From contig NZFP01000008.1 in assembly GCA_002689325.1 (NCBI GenBank), forward strand, positions 1 through 34,577: DNA of 34,577 nt, given 5' to 3'. Position numbers and translations under genes: made by a program. This document shows positions 8,224 to 16,208 of the stretch, in pieces; within the stretch, counting starts at the first letter, position 1; the number at the start of each line of letters is the position of its first letter. The stretch is from Rickettsiales bacterium (GTDB lineage: Bacteria; Pseudomonadota; Alphaproteobacteria; Methylaequorales; Methylaequoraceae). The notes below the pieces were generated by a model, which was not told the origin of the DNA, searched no databases, and was given only the letters and a program-made list of their open reading frames with translations.

Positions 8224-9316
8224 TTTCTAATTCCTTTAAAACTAAATCACCCATTTCACTTGTTGAAACTTCTTTACCATTTTGGTTGTTAATATCTTTT
8301 GTTCTATAACCCTTTTCAAGGATAGAATTAACTACTTTAGATATTAAATCAGAAATGTCATCTCGAGAAAAAGAATATTTAAACATCATTCCAACACTCA
8401 ATATCATTGCTAAAGGATTGGCAACTCCTTTTCCCGAAATATCTGGAGCAGAACCGTGGACAGGTTCGTACATTGCTTTTTTATTTCCGGAATGGTCATA
8501 GCCAATCGAAGCTGAGGGTAACATTCCAAGTGATCCAGTAAGCATAGATGCACAATCTGATAATATGTCACCAAACATATTAGTCGTAACAATTACATCA
8601 AATTGTTTTGGGTTTCTTACAAGTTGCATCGATGCATTATCTACATACATGTGGGAAAGCTCAACATCAGGAAATTTTTTACTTGTTGAAATAATTATTT
8701 CTCTCCAGAGTTCTGTAGACTCCAATACGTTTGCTTTATCAACAGAGCATAATTTTTTTCCTCTTTGAAGTGCTGTTTCAAATGCAACCTCTGCAATTCT
8801 TTCTATCTCTGGTGTAGTGTAAACAAGAGTGTTAAATCCTCTTGAAATTTTTTCGTTTATTTTTTCTACTCCTCTTGGTTCCCCAAAATAAATTCCACCA
8901 GTCAATTCTCTAATAATTAAAATATCTAGATTCTTTATTATCTCAGGTTTTAAAGAAGATGAATTAATAAGAGGTTCAAATACAATTGCTGGTCTAAAAT
9001 TAGCAAATAGATCCAGTTCTTTTCTGATTTTTAACAAACCACGCTCTGGCCTTAACTCAAAAGGTAGTTTTTCCCATTTGGGACCACCTACAGCTCCAAG
9101 TATTATTGCATCAGATTTTTTAATTTTTTCTAAAGTTTTATCATGTAGTGGAGTTTGATGTTTATCGATTGATGCGCCTCCAACTAACTCTTCAGAACAA
9201 TCAAGGTCTAAATCAGTATTTTGGTCGACCCAATTAAGAATTTTTTCTGCCTCTAAGGTAATTTCCTGACCAATACCGTCGCCAGGTAGAAGTGAGATAC
9301 TGAATTTTTTTTTCAT
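8210..9316 (-). CDS. leuB: 3-isopropylmalate dehydrogenase
   Basis: LeuB oxidises and decarboxylates 3-isopropylmalate with NAD to the precursor of leucine. The 368-residue protein begins with LLPGDGIGQEIT, typical of isocitrate/isopropylmalate dehydrogenases. It has the isopropylmalate-specific ERGLLKIRKEL block, ELTGGIYFGEPRG, TNMFGDILSDCASML with the metal-binding aspartates, and EPVHGSAPDISGKGVANP for NAD binding. It lies 22 bases after leuD. No leuA is in the window, so the first committed enzyme must be elsewhere. The start ATG has no obvious Shine-Dalgarno site. Confidence 0.97.
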   Translation of the reverse strand: MKKKFSISLLPGDGIGQEITLEAEKILNWVDQNTDLDLDCSEELVGGASIDKHQTPLHDKTLEKIKKSDAIILGAVGGPKWEKLPFELRPERGLLKIRKELDLFANFRPAIVFEPLINSSSLKPEIIKNLDILIIRELTGGIYFGEPRGVEKINEKISRGFNTLVYTTPEIERIAEVAFETALQRGKKLCSVDKANVLESTELWREIIISTSKKFPDVELSHMYVDNASMQLVRNPKQFDVIVTTNMFGDILSDCASMLTGSLGMLPSASIGYDHSGNKKAMYEPVHGSAPDISGKGVANPLAMILSVGMMFKYSFSRDDISDLISKVVNSILEKGYRTKDINNQNGKEVSTSEMGDLVLKELENEKI

Positions 9317-9338
9317 TTATTGTTATAAAATTATCTAA

Positions 9339-9950
9339 TTATCCTTGATGAGCTATCCAAGGCTTGTCTTTTTCAAGCTGAGTTTCATAGTCACTTATTT
9401 TATTTGATTTTTTTAGTGTAAGAGCAATGTCATCCAAACCTTCAAGAAGACATTTTTTTCTAAAGGGATCAACATCGAACTTAAAAAACTTTTTCTTTTC
9501 TGATGAAATTAACTGATGTGATAAATCTACAGTAAGTTTATTTTTTTGTTCAGCTTCGCCCATTAAATAATCTACTTCATGCTGTTTAAGTTTGATTGGA
9601 AGTATTCCGTTCTTAAAACAATTATTAAAAAAGATGTCAGCAAAGCTTGGTGCAATTATACATCTAAATCCAAAATCAAGAAGTGACCATGGAGCGTGTT
9701 CTCTGCTACTTCCACAACCAAAATTTTCTCCTGTTATTAGAATAATAGCACAATTATAGGGTTCCCAATTTAAAACGAAATCATTTTTTATATTCCCTTT
9801 TAAATCATATCTCAATTCATGAAATAAATTTTTACCTAGACCTGATCTTTTAATAGTTTTTAAAAACTGTTTTGGGATAATCATGTCCGTGTCAATGTTT
9901 ATCATAGGAAGAGGAGCAGCAATACCATATAATTTTTCAAATTTTTCCAT
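9339..9950 (-). CDS. leuD: 3-isopropylmalate dehydratase small subunit
   Basis: LeuD is the small subunit that pairs with LeuC to isomerise 2- to 3-isopropylmalate. The 203-residue protein shows [14 protein letters not shown] near 19-32, [21 protein letters not shown] and [18 protein letters not shown], all diagnostic of the swivelling domain. Its ATG at 9950 directly follows the leuC stop with no base between, as expected for subunits made in equal amounts. The length matches the bacterial LeuD family. An aconitase-type small domain is excluded because it stands alone next to leuC. Confidence 0.96.
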   Translation of the reverse strand: MEKFEKLYGIAAPLPMINIDTDMIIPKQFLKTIKRSGLGKNLFHELRYDLKGNIKNDFVLNWEPYNCAIILITGENFGCGSSREHAPWSLLDFGFRCIIAPSFADIFFNNCFKNGILPIKLKQHEVDYLMGEAEQKNKLTVDLSHQLISSEKKKFFKFDVDPFRKKCLLEGLDDIALTLKKSNKISDYETQLEKDKPWIAHQG

Positions 9951-11345
9951 TTATAAATCCTCTACCAAACTAAGTTTACCTTTGATCGCCGATGCTGCTG
10001 CAATTGCTGGGCTAACTAAATGTGTTCTTCCTAATCTTCCTTGTCTTCCTTCAAAGTTTCGATTAGATGTTGAAGCGCATCTTTCCATTGGCTTTAATTG
10101 ATCGGGGTTCATTGCTAAGCACATTGAACAACCAGGTTCACGCCAGTCGAAACCAGCATTTTTTAAAATCTTGTCTAAACCTTCTTTTTCCGCCTGTTGT
10201 TTAACTAATCCGGATCCAGGGACAATCATGGCATTTACTATAACTTTTTTGCCATTAACAACTTTTGCTACCTCTCTTAAATCCTCTATTCTGCCGTTTG
10301 TACATGAACCTATAAACACTCTGTCAATTTTTATGTCACGTATTTTTTGATTTGGTTTGAGTCCCATATAATCCAATGACCTTAAGATTGCCTTCTTTCT
10401 ATTTTCATCCTTAGTGTTTTCAGGATCAGGAATATAACCGCTAACTGGTACAACATCTTGAGGACTTGTACCCCATGTGACCTGAGGTTCTATGGAACTT
10501 GCCTTAATTTTTACTTCTTTGTCGTATTTAGAGTTTGGATCAGATGCTAATTTTTTCCAAAAATGTACTGCTTTTTTCCAATCTTCATTTTTCGGAGCAT
10601 ATGGTCTATGTTTTATATAACTAAATGTTTTTTCATCGGGGGCAATTAATCCAGCCCGCGCTCCTCCTTCAATACTCATATTGCAAATAGTCATTCTACC
10701 TTCCATTGATAGGTTTTTTATTGCATCTCCAGAATATTCAATAACATAACCAGTACCGCCTGCTGTCCCAATTTTTCCAATAATATTCAAAATAATATCT
10801 TTTGAAGTGACACTTGGGCTAACTTGTCCTTCAACTGAAATTCTCATGTTCTTAGCCGGTTTTTGAATTAATGTTTGTGTTGCCAAGACGTGCTCTACTT
10901 CACTTGTTCCAATTCCAAAGGCTAGGGCACCGAATGCACCGTGTGTCGCAGTGTGACTATCACCACAAACTATAGTCATTCCAGGTTGAGTTATTCCTTG
11001 TTCAGGTCCAACAATATGAACAATTCCTTGTCTTTTATCAAGTAATGGAAAAAGTGTTACCCCAAAATCTTTACAATTTTTTTCAAGTGTTTCTACTTGT
11101 ATTCTGCTCTCTTTATTTGTTATGCCCTGTGATCTATCTGAAGTTGGAACATTATGATCTGCGACAGCAAAAGTATAGTTTGGTTTTCTTACTTTTCTGC
11201 CACTATTTCTCAGTCCTTCAAAAGCTTGTGGGCTTGTAACTTCGTGAACTAAATGCCTATCTATGTATATTAAGCATGTGCCATCTTCTTGCTTTTCTAC
11301 AAGGTGGTTATTCCAAATTTTGTCAAATATGGTTTGAGGTTTCAT
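9951..11345 (-). CDS. leuC: 3-isopropylmalate dehydratase large subunit
   Basis: LeuC carries the [4Fe-4S] cluster of isopropylmalate isomerase. From the ATG at 11345 it has 464 residues, normal for the family; a TTG three codons upstream is less likely. Signatures are [46 protein letters not shown] and the cluster ligands in [11 protein letters not shown] (cysteine near 347) and [10 protein letters not shown] (near 408 and 411). It begins only 16 bases after the rplS stop, with no hairpin between, so leucine genes appear to be read through from the ribosomal-protein operon. Confidence 0.97.
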   Translation of the reverse strand: MKPQTIFDKIWNNHLVEKQEDGTCLIYIDRHLVHEVTSPQAFEGLRNSGRKVRKPNYTFAVADHNVPTSDRSQGITNKESRIQVETLEKNCKDFGVTLFPLLDKRQGIVHIVGPEQGITQPGMTIVCGDSHTATHGAFGALAFGIGTSEVEHVLATQTLIQKPAKNMRISVEGQVSPSVTSKDIILNIIGKIGTAGGTGYVIEYSGDAIKNLSMEGRMTICNMSIEGGARAGLIAPDEKTFSYIKHRPYAPKNEDWKKAVHFWKKLASDPNSKYDKEVKIKASSIEPQVTWGTSPQDVVPVSGYIPDPENTKDENRKKAILRSLDYMGLKPNQKIRDIKIDRVFIGSCTNGRIEDLREVAKVVNGKKVIVNAMIVPGSGLVKQQAEKEGLDKILKNAGFDWREPGCSMCLAMNPDQLKPMERCASTSNRNFEGRQGRLGRTHLVSPAIAAASAIKGKLSLVEDL

Positions 11346-11361
11346 TTCAACCAACTTAATA

Positions 11362-11940
11362 TTATTTTTTATCCTCCGATTGAGGGCTTGCTATTTTATT
11401 ATTGGTTTCTTTATCAGCTGTTTCTTGCTTTTCAATGGAACCATCTTTCTTCAAAAGTTCTTTTTTTTTTGAATCATTAGAAGAAGTTTCTTTGTTTATT
11501 TTACTTTTTTCAGAAACTTCAATAGTTTTATCTTTCCCAGAATCGGTAATATTTTTTTTCAAGTTGTCGTCTTTGTGGAATGAAGTTTTCTCTGTTATAC
11601 GAGCAGACTTTCCGCTTCTGCTTCTAAGGTAGTAAAGTTTAGAACGTCTTACGTCGCCCTTCTTAACTACTTCTATTTTACTTATTTGTGGAGAATAGTA
11701 GGGAAGAACCCTTTCAATTCCTTCTCCATAAGATATTTTTCTTACAGTAAACGATGAGTTAACTCCTGCATTTTTTTTTGCTATACAAACACCCTCAAAT
11801 ACTTGAATTCTTTCTTTTTCACCCTCTTTCACCTTAAGATGAACTTTTAATGTATCTCCAGCATTGAATTCGGGATAAGTTTTTCCCGTCATTAATTGTT
11901 GCATTTGATCTTTTTCAAAATTTTCTAAAATGTTATTCAT
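11362..11940 (-). CDS. rplS: 50S ribosomal protein L19 with a charged C-terminal extension
   Basis: L19 binds at the subunit interface of the 50S particle. Residues 1 to about 118 are the L19 core: [52 protein letters not shown] and the [16 protein letters not shown] end block. The protein continues for about 74 residues of low-complexity, Lys/Glu/Ser/Asn-rich sequence with no recognisable domain, against a usual total of about 115-130. A strong GAGG Shine-Dalgarno site (11946-11949) lies just ahead of the ATG, inside the end of trmD, with which it overlaps by four bases (ATGA). That agrees with higher expression of L19 than of TrmD. Confidence 0.96.
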   Translation of the reverse strand: MNNILENFEKDQMQQLMTGKTYPEFNAGDTLKVHLKVKEGEKERIQVFEGVCIAKKNAGVNSSFTVRKISYGEGIERVLPYYSPQISKIEVVKKGDVRRSKLYYLRSRSGKSARITEKTSFHKDDNLKKNITDSGKDKTIEVSEKSKINKETSSNDSKKKELLKKDGSIEKQETADKETNNKIASPQSEDKK

Positions 11941-12644
11941 AACTTCCTCTTTTTTTCTTTAACAAATAAATTGTATAATTCAGGCCTTATCTTTTTAGTT
12001 TTTTCTAAAGAATTTTTCAATCTCCAATCTGAAATTTTTTTATGATTACCTGATAAAAGAACTTCTGGTACTTTAAGCTTTTTCCAAATAGAGGGCTTGG
12101 TGTACTGAGAGTATTCTAATAAGTAGTCGTGAAAACTTTCAGATCTTAAACTTTCACTATTACCTAATACTTCAGGAATTAATCTTACGCAAGCATCAAT
12201 TAAAATAAAAGAAGCTAATTCACCACCAGAAAGAATATAATCTCCAACGGAGATCTCCTCAATATCATTGTAGTCAATAAATCTTTGGTCAATGCCTTCA
12301 TATCTTCCACAAATCAGAATAATCTCCTTTGAGGTCACTAAGTTTTTTATAAAACTCTGAGTAATCTTTTTTCCACTTGGAGACAACGAAAAAATTTTAC
12401 AATTTTTTTTAAATCCTTTTTTTGCAAAAGTTAAGGCACTTTGAAGAATATCAGCTTTCATGATCATTCCTGCACCACCTCCAAAAGGAGTGTCGTCAAC
12501 GGTTTTTGCTTTGTTAATCGAAAAATCTCTTATATTAATAGTTTCTAACTGAAATTTTTTTTTTTTAAGTGCTTTTCCTGTTATTGAATGATTAATGGGA
12601 CCAGGAAACATTTCAGGAAAAAGTGTTAATATTTTAAATTTCAT
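11937..12644 (-). CDS. trmD: tRNA (guanine-37-N1)-methyltransferase
   Basis: TrmD methylates G37 next to the anticodon using S-adenosylmethionine and so prevents frameshifting at proline and other codons. The 235-residue protein has [19 protein letters not shown] at the start, [14 protein letters not shown], the trefoil-knot cofactor site [13 protein letters not shown] then [15 protein letters not shown], and the [14 protein letters not shown] block. It is complete and of standard size. The start overlaps the end of rimM by 11 bases. A run of 12 A near codons 28-31 is in frame, which contrasts with the broken runs elsewhere. Confidence 0.97.
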   Translation of the reverse strand: MKFKILTLFPEMFPGPINHSITGKALKKKKFQLETINIRDFSINKAKTVDDTPFGGGAGMIMKADILQSALTFAKKGFKKNCKIFSLSPSGKKITQSFIKNLVTSKEIILICGRYEGIDQRFIDYNDIEEISVGDYILSGGELASFILIDACVRLIPEVLGNSESLRSESFHDYLLEYSQYTKPSIWKKLKVPEVLLSGNHKKISDWRLKNSLEKTKKIRPELYNLFVKEKKRKL

Positions 12645-13173
12645 AGTATTTTACACTCAAATGTAATTCTTTTTTTTGTGGATTGATTTTTTCAATATGA
12701 TCAAAGTTAAAGGGTACTAATAGTTCACCGTTGTTACATTTTATTTCAAGATATTCACCAGCACCGTGGGAGTATACATGTTTGATATAACCAATTTTTT
12801 TTTTATTTATTAAAACTTCCATTTGTTCAAGTTCTGAAAAATAAAATTGGTTTGGTCTTAGTTTTGGTAGGTGTTTTTTGTCTAAAAAAAGAAGTTTTCC
12901 AGTGAAATTTTTAGCTTCCTCAACAGTTTCAACATTTAATATTTTAGCATGTATTTTTTTATCTTTTTTTTCAAGTTTAACTAAAATATCTTCTTTTTCA
13001 TCGACAGTAAATTTTTCGAAATTAAGAATATCCGATTGTGTTGTAAAGTAACTATGAATAAGTAGTTTGCCGTTTAAACCAACGGTTTTTCCAAACTTAG
13101 CAACAACTATATTTTTTTGTTTTGCTTGTTTATCAATTTCTAGTTTTTTATCATTATTTTTGTTCACCACCAT
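12634..13173 (-). CDS. rimM: 16S rRNA processing / ribosome maturation protein RimM
   Basis: RimM assists maturation of the 30S head and binds S19. From the ATG at 13173 the product has 179 residues: a short charged lead, the N-terminal barrel starting [20 protein letters not shown], and the PRC-barrel with [31 protein letters not shown] and [14 protein letters not shown]. The reading frame stays open for 59 codons further upstream, but that part is an out-of-frame reading of the rpsP repeats (a Leu/Asn/His pattern) and is not expected to be translated. The chosen start overlaps rpsP by 20 bases, typical of this operon. Confidence 0.93.
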   Translation of the reverse strand: MVVNKNNDKKLEIDKQAKQKNIVVAKFGKTVGLNGKLLIHSYFTTQSDILNFEKFTVDEKEDILVKLEKKDKKIHAKILNVETVEEAKNFTGKLLFLDKKHLPKLRPNQFYFSELEQMEVLINKKKIGYIKHVYSHGAGEYLEIKCNNGELLVPFNFDHIEKINPQKKELHLSVKYYEI

Positions 13174-13870
13174 TTTCACTTTTTTTAACTTCAACAGGTT
13201 TATCAGCAGCAGCAGGTTGTGGTGCAGCCTCAGCAGGTTTATCAGCAGCAGCAGGTTGGGGTGCAGCCTCAGCAGGTTTATCAGCAGCAACAGGTTGCGT
13301 TGCGGCTTCATTAGGTTTATCAGCAGTAGCAGTTTGTGGTGCAGCTTCATCAGGTTTATCAGCAGCAGCAGGTTGCGTTACGGCTTCATTAGGTTTATCA
13401 GCAGTAGCAGTTTGTGGTGCAGCTTCATCAGGTTTATCAGCAGCAGCAGGTTGGGGTGCAGCCTCAGCAGGTTTATCAGCAGCAGCAGGTTGCGGTGCAG
13501 CTTCAGCTGCCTTTTCCATTTCTTGTTTAGCTTTATCCTTTTCTTCTTTTGCTTTAATTTTTTCTAATGTTTTTTTTCTAGGTTTGTCTTGCTTTGTTTG
13601 TTCATAAATTACTGGTTTCTCAGCTAACTTTTCATTTGCTAAAAATTTTTGAACTCTTTCGGTCGGCTTGGCGCCTACAGACAACCAATATTTTATTCTT
13701 TCAATGTTTAGAGTAATCCTTTGAGGATCATCTTTATTCTTCATCGGGTTGTAAGTACCTAATCTCTCAAGAAACCTTCCATCTCTGGGTGCCCTAATAT
13801 CTGCTGCAACAATTCTGAAGAAAGGTCTTTTTTTTGAACCTCCCCTTGATAACCTTAAAGCTACTGACAT
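13154..13870 (-). CDS. rpsP: 30S ribosomal protein S16 with a long tandem-repeat C-terminus
   Basis: S16 is an early-assembly protein of the 30S subunit. Residues 1 to about 85 are the S16 core: [35 protein letters not shown], and [13 protein letters not shown] Lys/Glu helix-like linker (about 90-121) follows, then eight repeats of 13 residues with consensus [13 protein letters not shown], and a short charged end. The total of 238 residues is over twice the usual bacterial length. Ala/Pro-rich S16 tails occur in other Alphaproteobacteria, but an exact tandem array of this size is unusual. AGGAAAG, four to ten bases before the ATG, is a good Shine-Dalgarno site. ffh ends 22 bases upstream. Confidence 0.97.
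   Translation of the reverse strand: MSVALRLSRGGSKKRPFFRIVAADIRAPRDGRFLERLGTYNPMKNKDDPQRITLNIERIKYWLSVGAKPTERVQKFLANEKLAEKPVIYEQTKQDKPRKKTLEKIKAKEEKDKAKQEMEKAAEAAPQPAAADKPAEAAPQPAAADKPDEAAPQTATADKPNEAVTQPAAADKPDEAAPQTATADKPNEAATQPVAADKPAEAAPQPAAADKPAEAAPQPAAADKPVEVKKSENGGEQK
13196..13507 (-). repeat. Eight 39-bp tandem repeats inside rpsP
   Basis: The array is 312 bases, 8 x 39, each copy coding 13 residues. In protein order, copies 1, 2, 7 and 8 are [13 protein letters not shown]; copies 3 and 5 are [13 protein letters not shown]; copies 4 and 6 begin NEA and differ from each other at two positions. The 3-4 and 5-6 pairs form a 78-bp higher-order unit, which suggests growth by unequal crossing-over or slippage. 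One copy I counted has 23 G or C of 39, far above the neighbourhood. Confidence 0.97.
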
Positions 13871-13892
13871 TTACTTTCCTTTCTTTATGTTA

Positions 13893-15269
13893 TTAAAATG
13901 GTTTATTTTTGTTTAATATCGAACTAATGTCCCCAACTTGGCCTGATTTCATTAAACTTTCAAGTTCTCTGTTTTTTCCAACCTTTTTCATCATCTGACT
14001 CATTTTTTTAAATTGCTTTAGCAACTTATTAATATCCTGTACAGAGGTTCCAGAACCTTTTGAGATCCTAATCTTTCTCGACGCTTTAATAATGTCTGGG
14101 AAAACTTTTTCTTTTTTTGTCATTGAACTGATTATTGCTTTTTGTTTTTTAAATACATTGCTGTTTTCAAGAGATTCCTCAACTTTTTCTTTAAGGTGTG
14201 ACATTCCTGGGAGATATTTTAATAGGCTTTGAACTCCTCCCATTTTTGAGATTTGATCAAGTTGTTTAGAGTAGTCTGTTAAGGAGAATTTTCCTTTAAG
14301 AAGTTTTTTTTGAAGTTTTTCTGCGTCTTCTTGATCAATTTGCTCAGAAGCTTTTTCAACAAGGGAAACAACATCTCCCATTCCAAGAATCCTACTTGCA
14401 ATTCTGTCTGGGTGAAAAATTTCTATGTCCCCAATTTTTTCACCTACACCAATAAATTTAATTGGTTTCTTTGTTACTTCTTTCATTGAAAGAGCAGCAC
14501 CACCTCTTCCGTCACCATCAACCCTTGTTAAGATAATTCCTGTTAGATCTATTTTATCAGAAAAATTTTTTGCTGTGTTAACTGCATCTTGCCCAGACAT
14601 TGAATCAGCCACAAGAAAGATTTCAGTAAATTTAAAATTATCAGAGATTTCTTTAACTTCTGCCATCATTTTTTTGTCAATATGATTTCTTCCGGCACTG
14701 TCTAAAATTAAAACGTCTGATTCGTTTGTAGTTGCTTCTTTTTGAGCTAGTCGTGCAATTTCTAAAGGTGATTTATTCTGTTGAATTGGAAGAACGGTTA
14801 AATTATTTTTTTCTGCTAGTGAAATAAGTTGTTCTTGTGCAGCAGGTCTATAGATGTCTAAAGATGCCATCATAACTTTTTTATTTTTATTTTTTTTAAT
14901 CCAGTGTGATATTTTCGCAGTCGAAGTAGTTTTTCCTGAACCTTGAAGTCCCACCATCATAATTAGAGCAGGTGGTTTGGAACTTAGATTTATTTCATTG
15001 TTTTCTGAACCCAGCAATTTAATAAGCTCGTCATTAACAATTTTGACAACCATTTGTGCTGGAGAGACACTTCTTACAACTTCTTGACCAAGTGCTTTTT
15101 CACGAATTTTCTCAATGAAATCTTTGGCAACTGATATAGAAACATCAGATTCTAATAGTGCTACTCTTATTTCCCTAAGAGCTTCACTCAAAGAAATTTC
15201 ATCAATTACTCCTTTACCTTTGAGTTTATCAAAGATTCCGGTAATTTTATTTTGTAAATTCTCAAACAT
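13893..15269 (-). CDS. ffh: Signal recognition particle GTPase Ffh
   Basis: Ffh binds signal sequences of nascent membrane proteins and SRP RNA, and docks with FtsY, encoded at 17.4 kb. The 458-residue protein has the N domain (1-95), the GTPase P-loop GLQGSGKTT at 107-115, a DIYRPAAQEQL block, a G3-like DSAGR (the common form is DTAGR), TRVDGDGRGGAALS, and a methionine-rich M domain from about 330 with SKMGGVQSLLKYLPGM and KASRKIRISKGSGTS. The leader is unusual: a hairpin and U-tracts occupy the 40 bases before the ATG and there is no Shine-Dalgarno site. SRP RNA itself is not in the window. Confidence 0.97.
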   Translation of the reverse strand: MFENLQNKITGIFDKLKGKGVIDEISLSEALREIRVALLESDVSISVAKDFIEKIREKALGQEVVRSVSPAQMVVKIVNDELIKLLGSENNEINLSSKPPALIMMVGLQGSGKTTSTAKISHWIKKNKNKKVMMASLDIYRPAAQEQLISLAEKNNLTVLPIQQNKSPLEIARLAQKEATTNESDVLILDSAGRNHIDKKMMAEVKEISDNFKFTEIFLVADSMSGQDAVNTAKNFSDKIDLTGIILTRVDGDGRGGAALSMKEVTKKPIKFIGVGEKIGDIEIFHPDRIASRILGMGDVVSLVEKASEQIDQEDAEKLQKKLLKGKFSLTDYSKQLDQISKMGGVQSLLKYLPGMSHLKEKVEESLENSNVFKKQKAIISSMTKKEKVFPDIIKASRKIRISKGSGTSVQDINKLLKQFKKMSQMMKKVGKNRELESLMKSGQVGDISSILNKNKPF

Positions 15270-15273
15270 AAAT

Positions 15274-15315
15274 AAAAAAACAAAAAAAGCCAGTGCACGA
15301 AACTCGCGGACTGAC
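15274..15315 (-). terminator. Hairpin plus U-tract in the ffh leader; attenuator or leader RNA
   Basis: On the minus strand GTCAGT (15315-15310) pairs with ACTGGC (15294-15289). Inside it CGCGA pairs with UCGUG (one G-U) around a three-base GUU loop, with a single C-C mismatch between the two stems. That gives 11 pairs in a GC-rich island within AT-rich DNA. U7 (15288-15282), one G and a second U7 (15280-15274) follow directly, the form of an intrinsic terminator. It stops five bases short of the ffh ATG, so it would act on transcripts that start between here and dapF. An ffh-associated leader RNA was, as I recall, proposed in SAR11; homology is untested. Confidence 0.55.
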
Positions 15316-15344
15316 TAAAAGTGTTGTTTTTATAACAAAAAAAG

Positions 15345-15384
15345 ATAATTTCATAAAGTTATAAATAAAATTTTATGAAATTAT
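15345..15384 (+). promoter_or_regulatory. 13-bp perfect inverted repeat enclosing the dapF start codon
   Basis: ATAATTTCATAAA at 15345-15357 is the exact reverse complement of 15372-15384. In plus-strand RNA the stem can grow inward by a G-U and two A-U pairs, to 16 pairs around an eight-base loop. The dapF ATG (15375-15377) and next two codons lie in the right arm, so the folded RNA would hide the start. It could instead be a DNA operator or chance in AT-rich sequence. No convincing Shine-Dalgarno site precedes dapF, and I could not assign -35/-10 boxes in this 105-base divergent gap with confidence. Confidence 0.45.
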
Positions 15385-16208
15385 ATAATTTTACAAAAAT
15401 GCATGGGCTTGGAAATGATTTTTTGATTTTTCCATGGAGCGAACAGTTACCCAAAAAAAACCTGATTAAAGCTCTATCCTCTAGATCAAAGGGAGTAGGT
15501 TGTGACTTGGTTGTTTTTCTTGTTAAACTTGAAAAAAATATTGCAAATTATAAAACTCATTTCTTTAACCATGATGGAACGAGAGCAGAGATTTGCGGTA
15601 ATGCACTAAGATGTATAGGAAAGTTACATTATGAAAGATTTAATTCGAAAAATTGTCTAATTGAAACTGACTCAGGGCTTATCGATGTAGAATTCAATGA
15701 TGATTATACCGTAAGTGTTGACATTGGTTCACCGAAATTTGACTGGAAAGATGTACCTTTAATAAGAGAAATGGATGGTTCTAACTTGGGTTTTGATTTT
15801 TTATATTTAAAAAATGGGTTTGCACTGAATATTGGAAATCCACATTTGGTTTTTGTTGTTGATAAAATTGATAAAAAAAAACTTACACAGGATTCATTAA
15901 AAGTGCGTAACAGTAAAATATTTCCTGAAGGAGTCAACATTAATGTTGTAGAAATTTTGAAAAAAAATGAAATTTCAATTTTAACAAGTGAAAGAGGAGT
16001 TGGGTTGACTGAAGCATGCGGAACTGGTGCTTGTGCGAGTGTAATTGCAACAAATAGGATGCAGCTTGTTGAAAATAAAGTTTTAGTTAATATGCCTGGG
16101 GGGGGATTAAAAGTTGAAATTACCTCTAATGAACATATCTTCATGACAGGTGGAGCAACCAAAGTATTTGAAGGAAAAGTAAATTTTGAGGATTTAAGAA
16201 ATGTTTAA
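15375..16208 (+). CDS. dapF: Diaminopimelate epimerase
   Basis: DapF converts LL- to meso-diaminopimelate, the precursor of lysine and of the peptidoglycan cross-link. The 277-residue protein has MHGLGNDFLIF at the start, the first catalytic cysteine C74 in EICGNALRC, GNPHLVFVV, GVNINVVEI, the SERGVGLTEACGTGACAS block with the second catalytic cysteine C215, and MPGGGLKVEI near the end. Two consecutive glycine codons and part of a third form a G8 run (16098-16105), striking in this base composition but in frame. It opens the plus-strand gene run and overlaps mtaB by eight bases. Its start codon lies in an inverted repeat. Confidence 0.97.
   Translation: MKLYNFTKMHGLGNDFLIFPWSEQLPKKNLIKALSSRSKGVGCDLVVFLVKLEKNIANYKTHFFNHDGTRAEICGNALRCIGKLHYERFNSKNCLIETDSGLIDVEFNDDYTVSVDIGSPKFDWKDVPLIREMDGSNLGFDFLYLKNGFALNIGNPHLVFVVDKIDKKKLTQDSLKVRNSKIFPEGVNINVVEILKKNEISILTSERGVGLTEACGTGACASVIATNRMQLVENKVLVNMPGGGLKVEITSNEHIFMTGGATKVFEGKVNFEDLRNV

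Noticed and set aside
13174-13350. 59-codon upstream extension of rimM
   Set aside because: It is an out-of-frame reading of the S16 repeats on the same strand (Leu/Asn/His periodic) and not RimM-like; the ATG at 13173 fits the family.
13196-13507. CRISPR-like repeat array
   Set aside because: The repeats are contiguous with no spacers, coding and in frame within rpsP.
13067-13607. Two long open frames on plus (166 and 161 residues) across the rpsP repeats
   Set aside because: They are periodic shadows of the 39-bp repeats, with Gly-Leu-Ser-Ala or Arg-Phe-Ile-Ser patterns, no family match and no start context. The minus-strand S16 frame explains the region.
15270-15374. SRP (4.5S) RNA gene beside ffh
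   Set aside because: The GGAAGCAGCC-type loop and long stem of SRP RNA are missing; only the short hairpin with U-tracts is present.
16098-16105. G8 run in dapF as a phase-variation site
   Set aside because: It codes MPGGG in frame at a conserved place, and a single housekeeping gene is an unlikely phase-variable target. It is noted only as odd composition.
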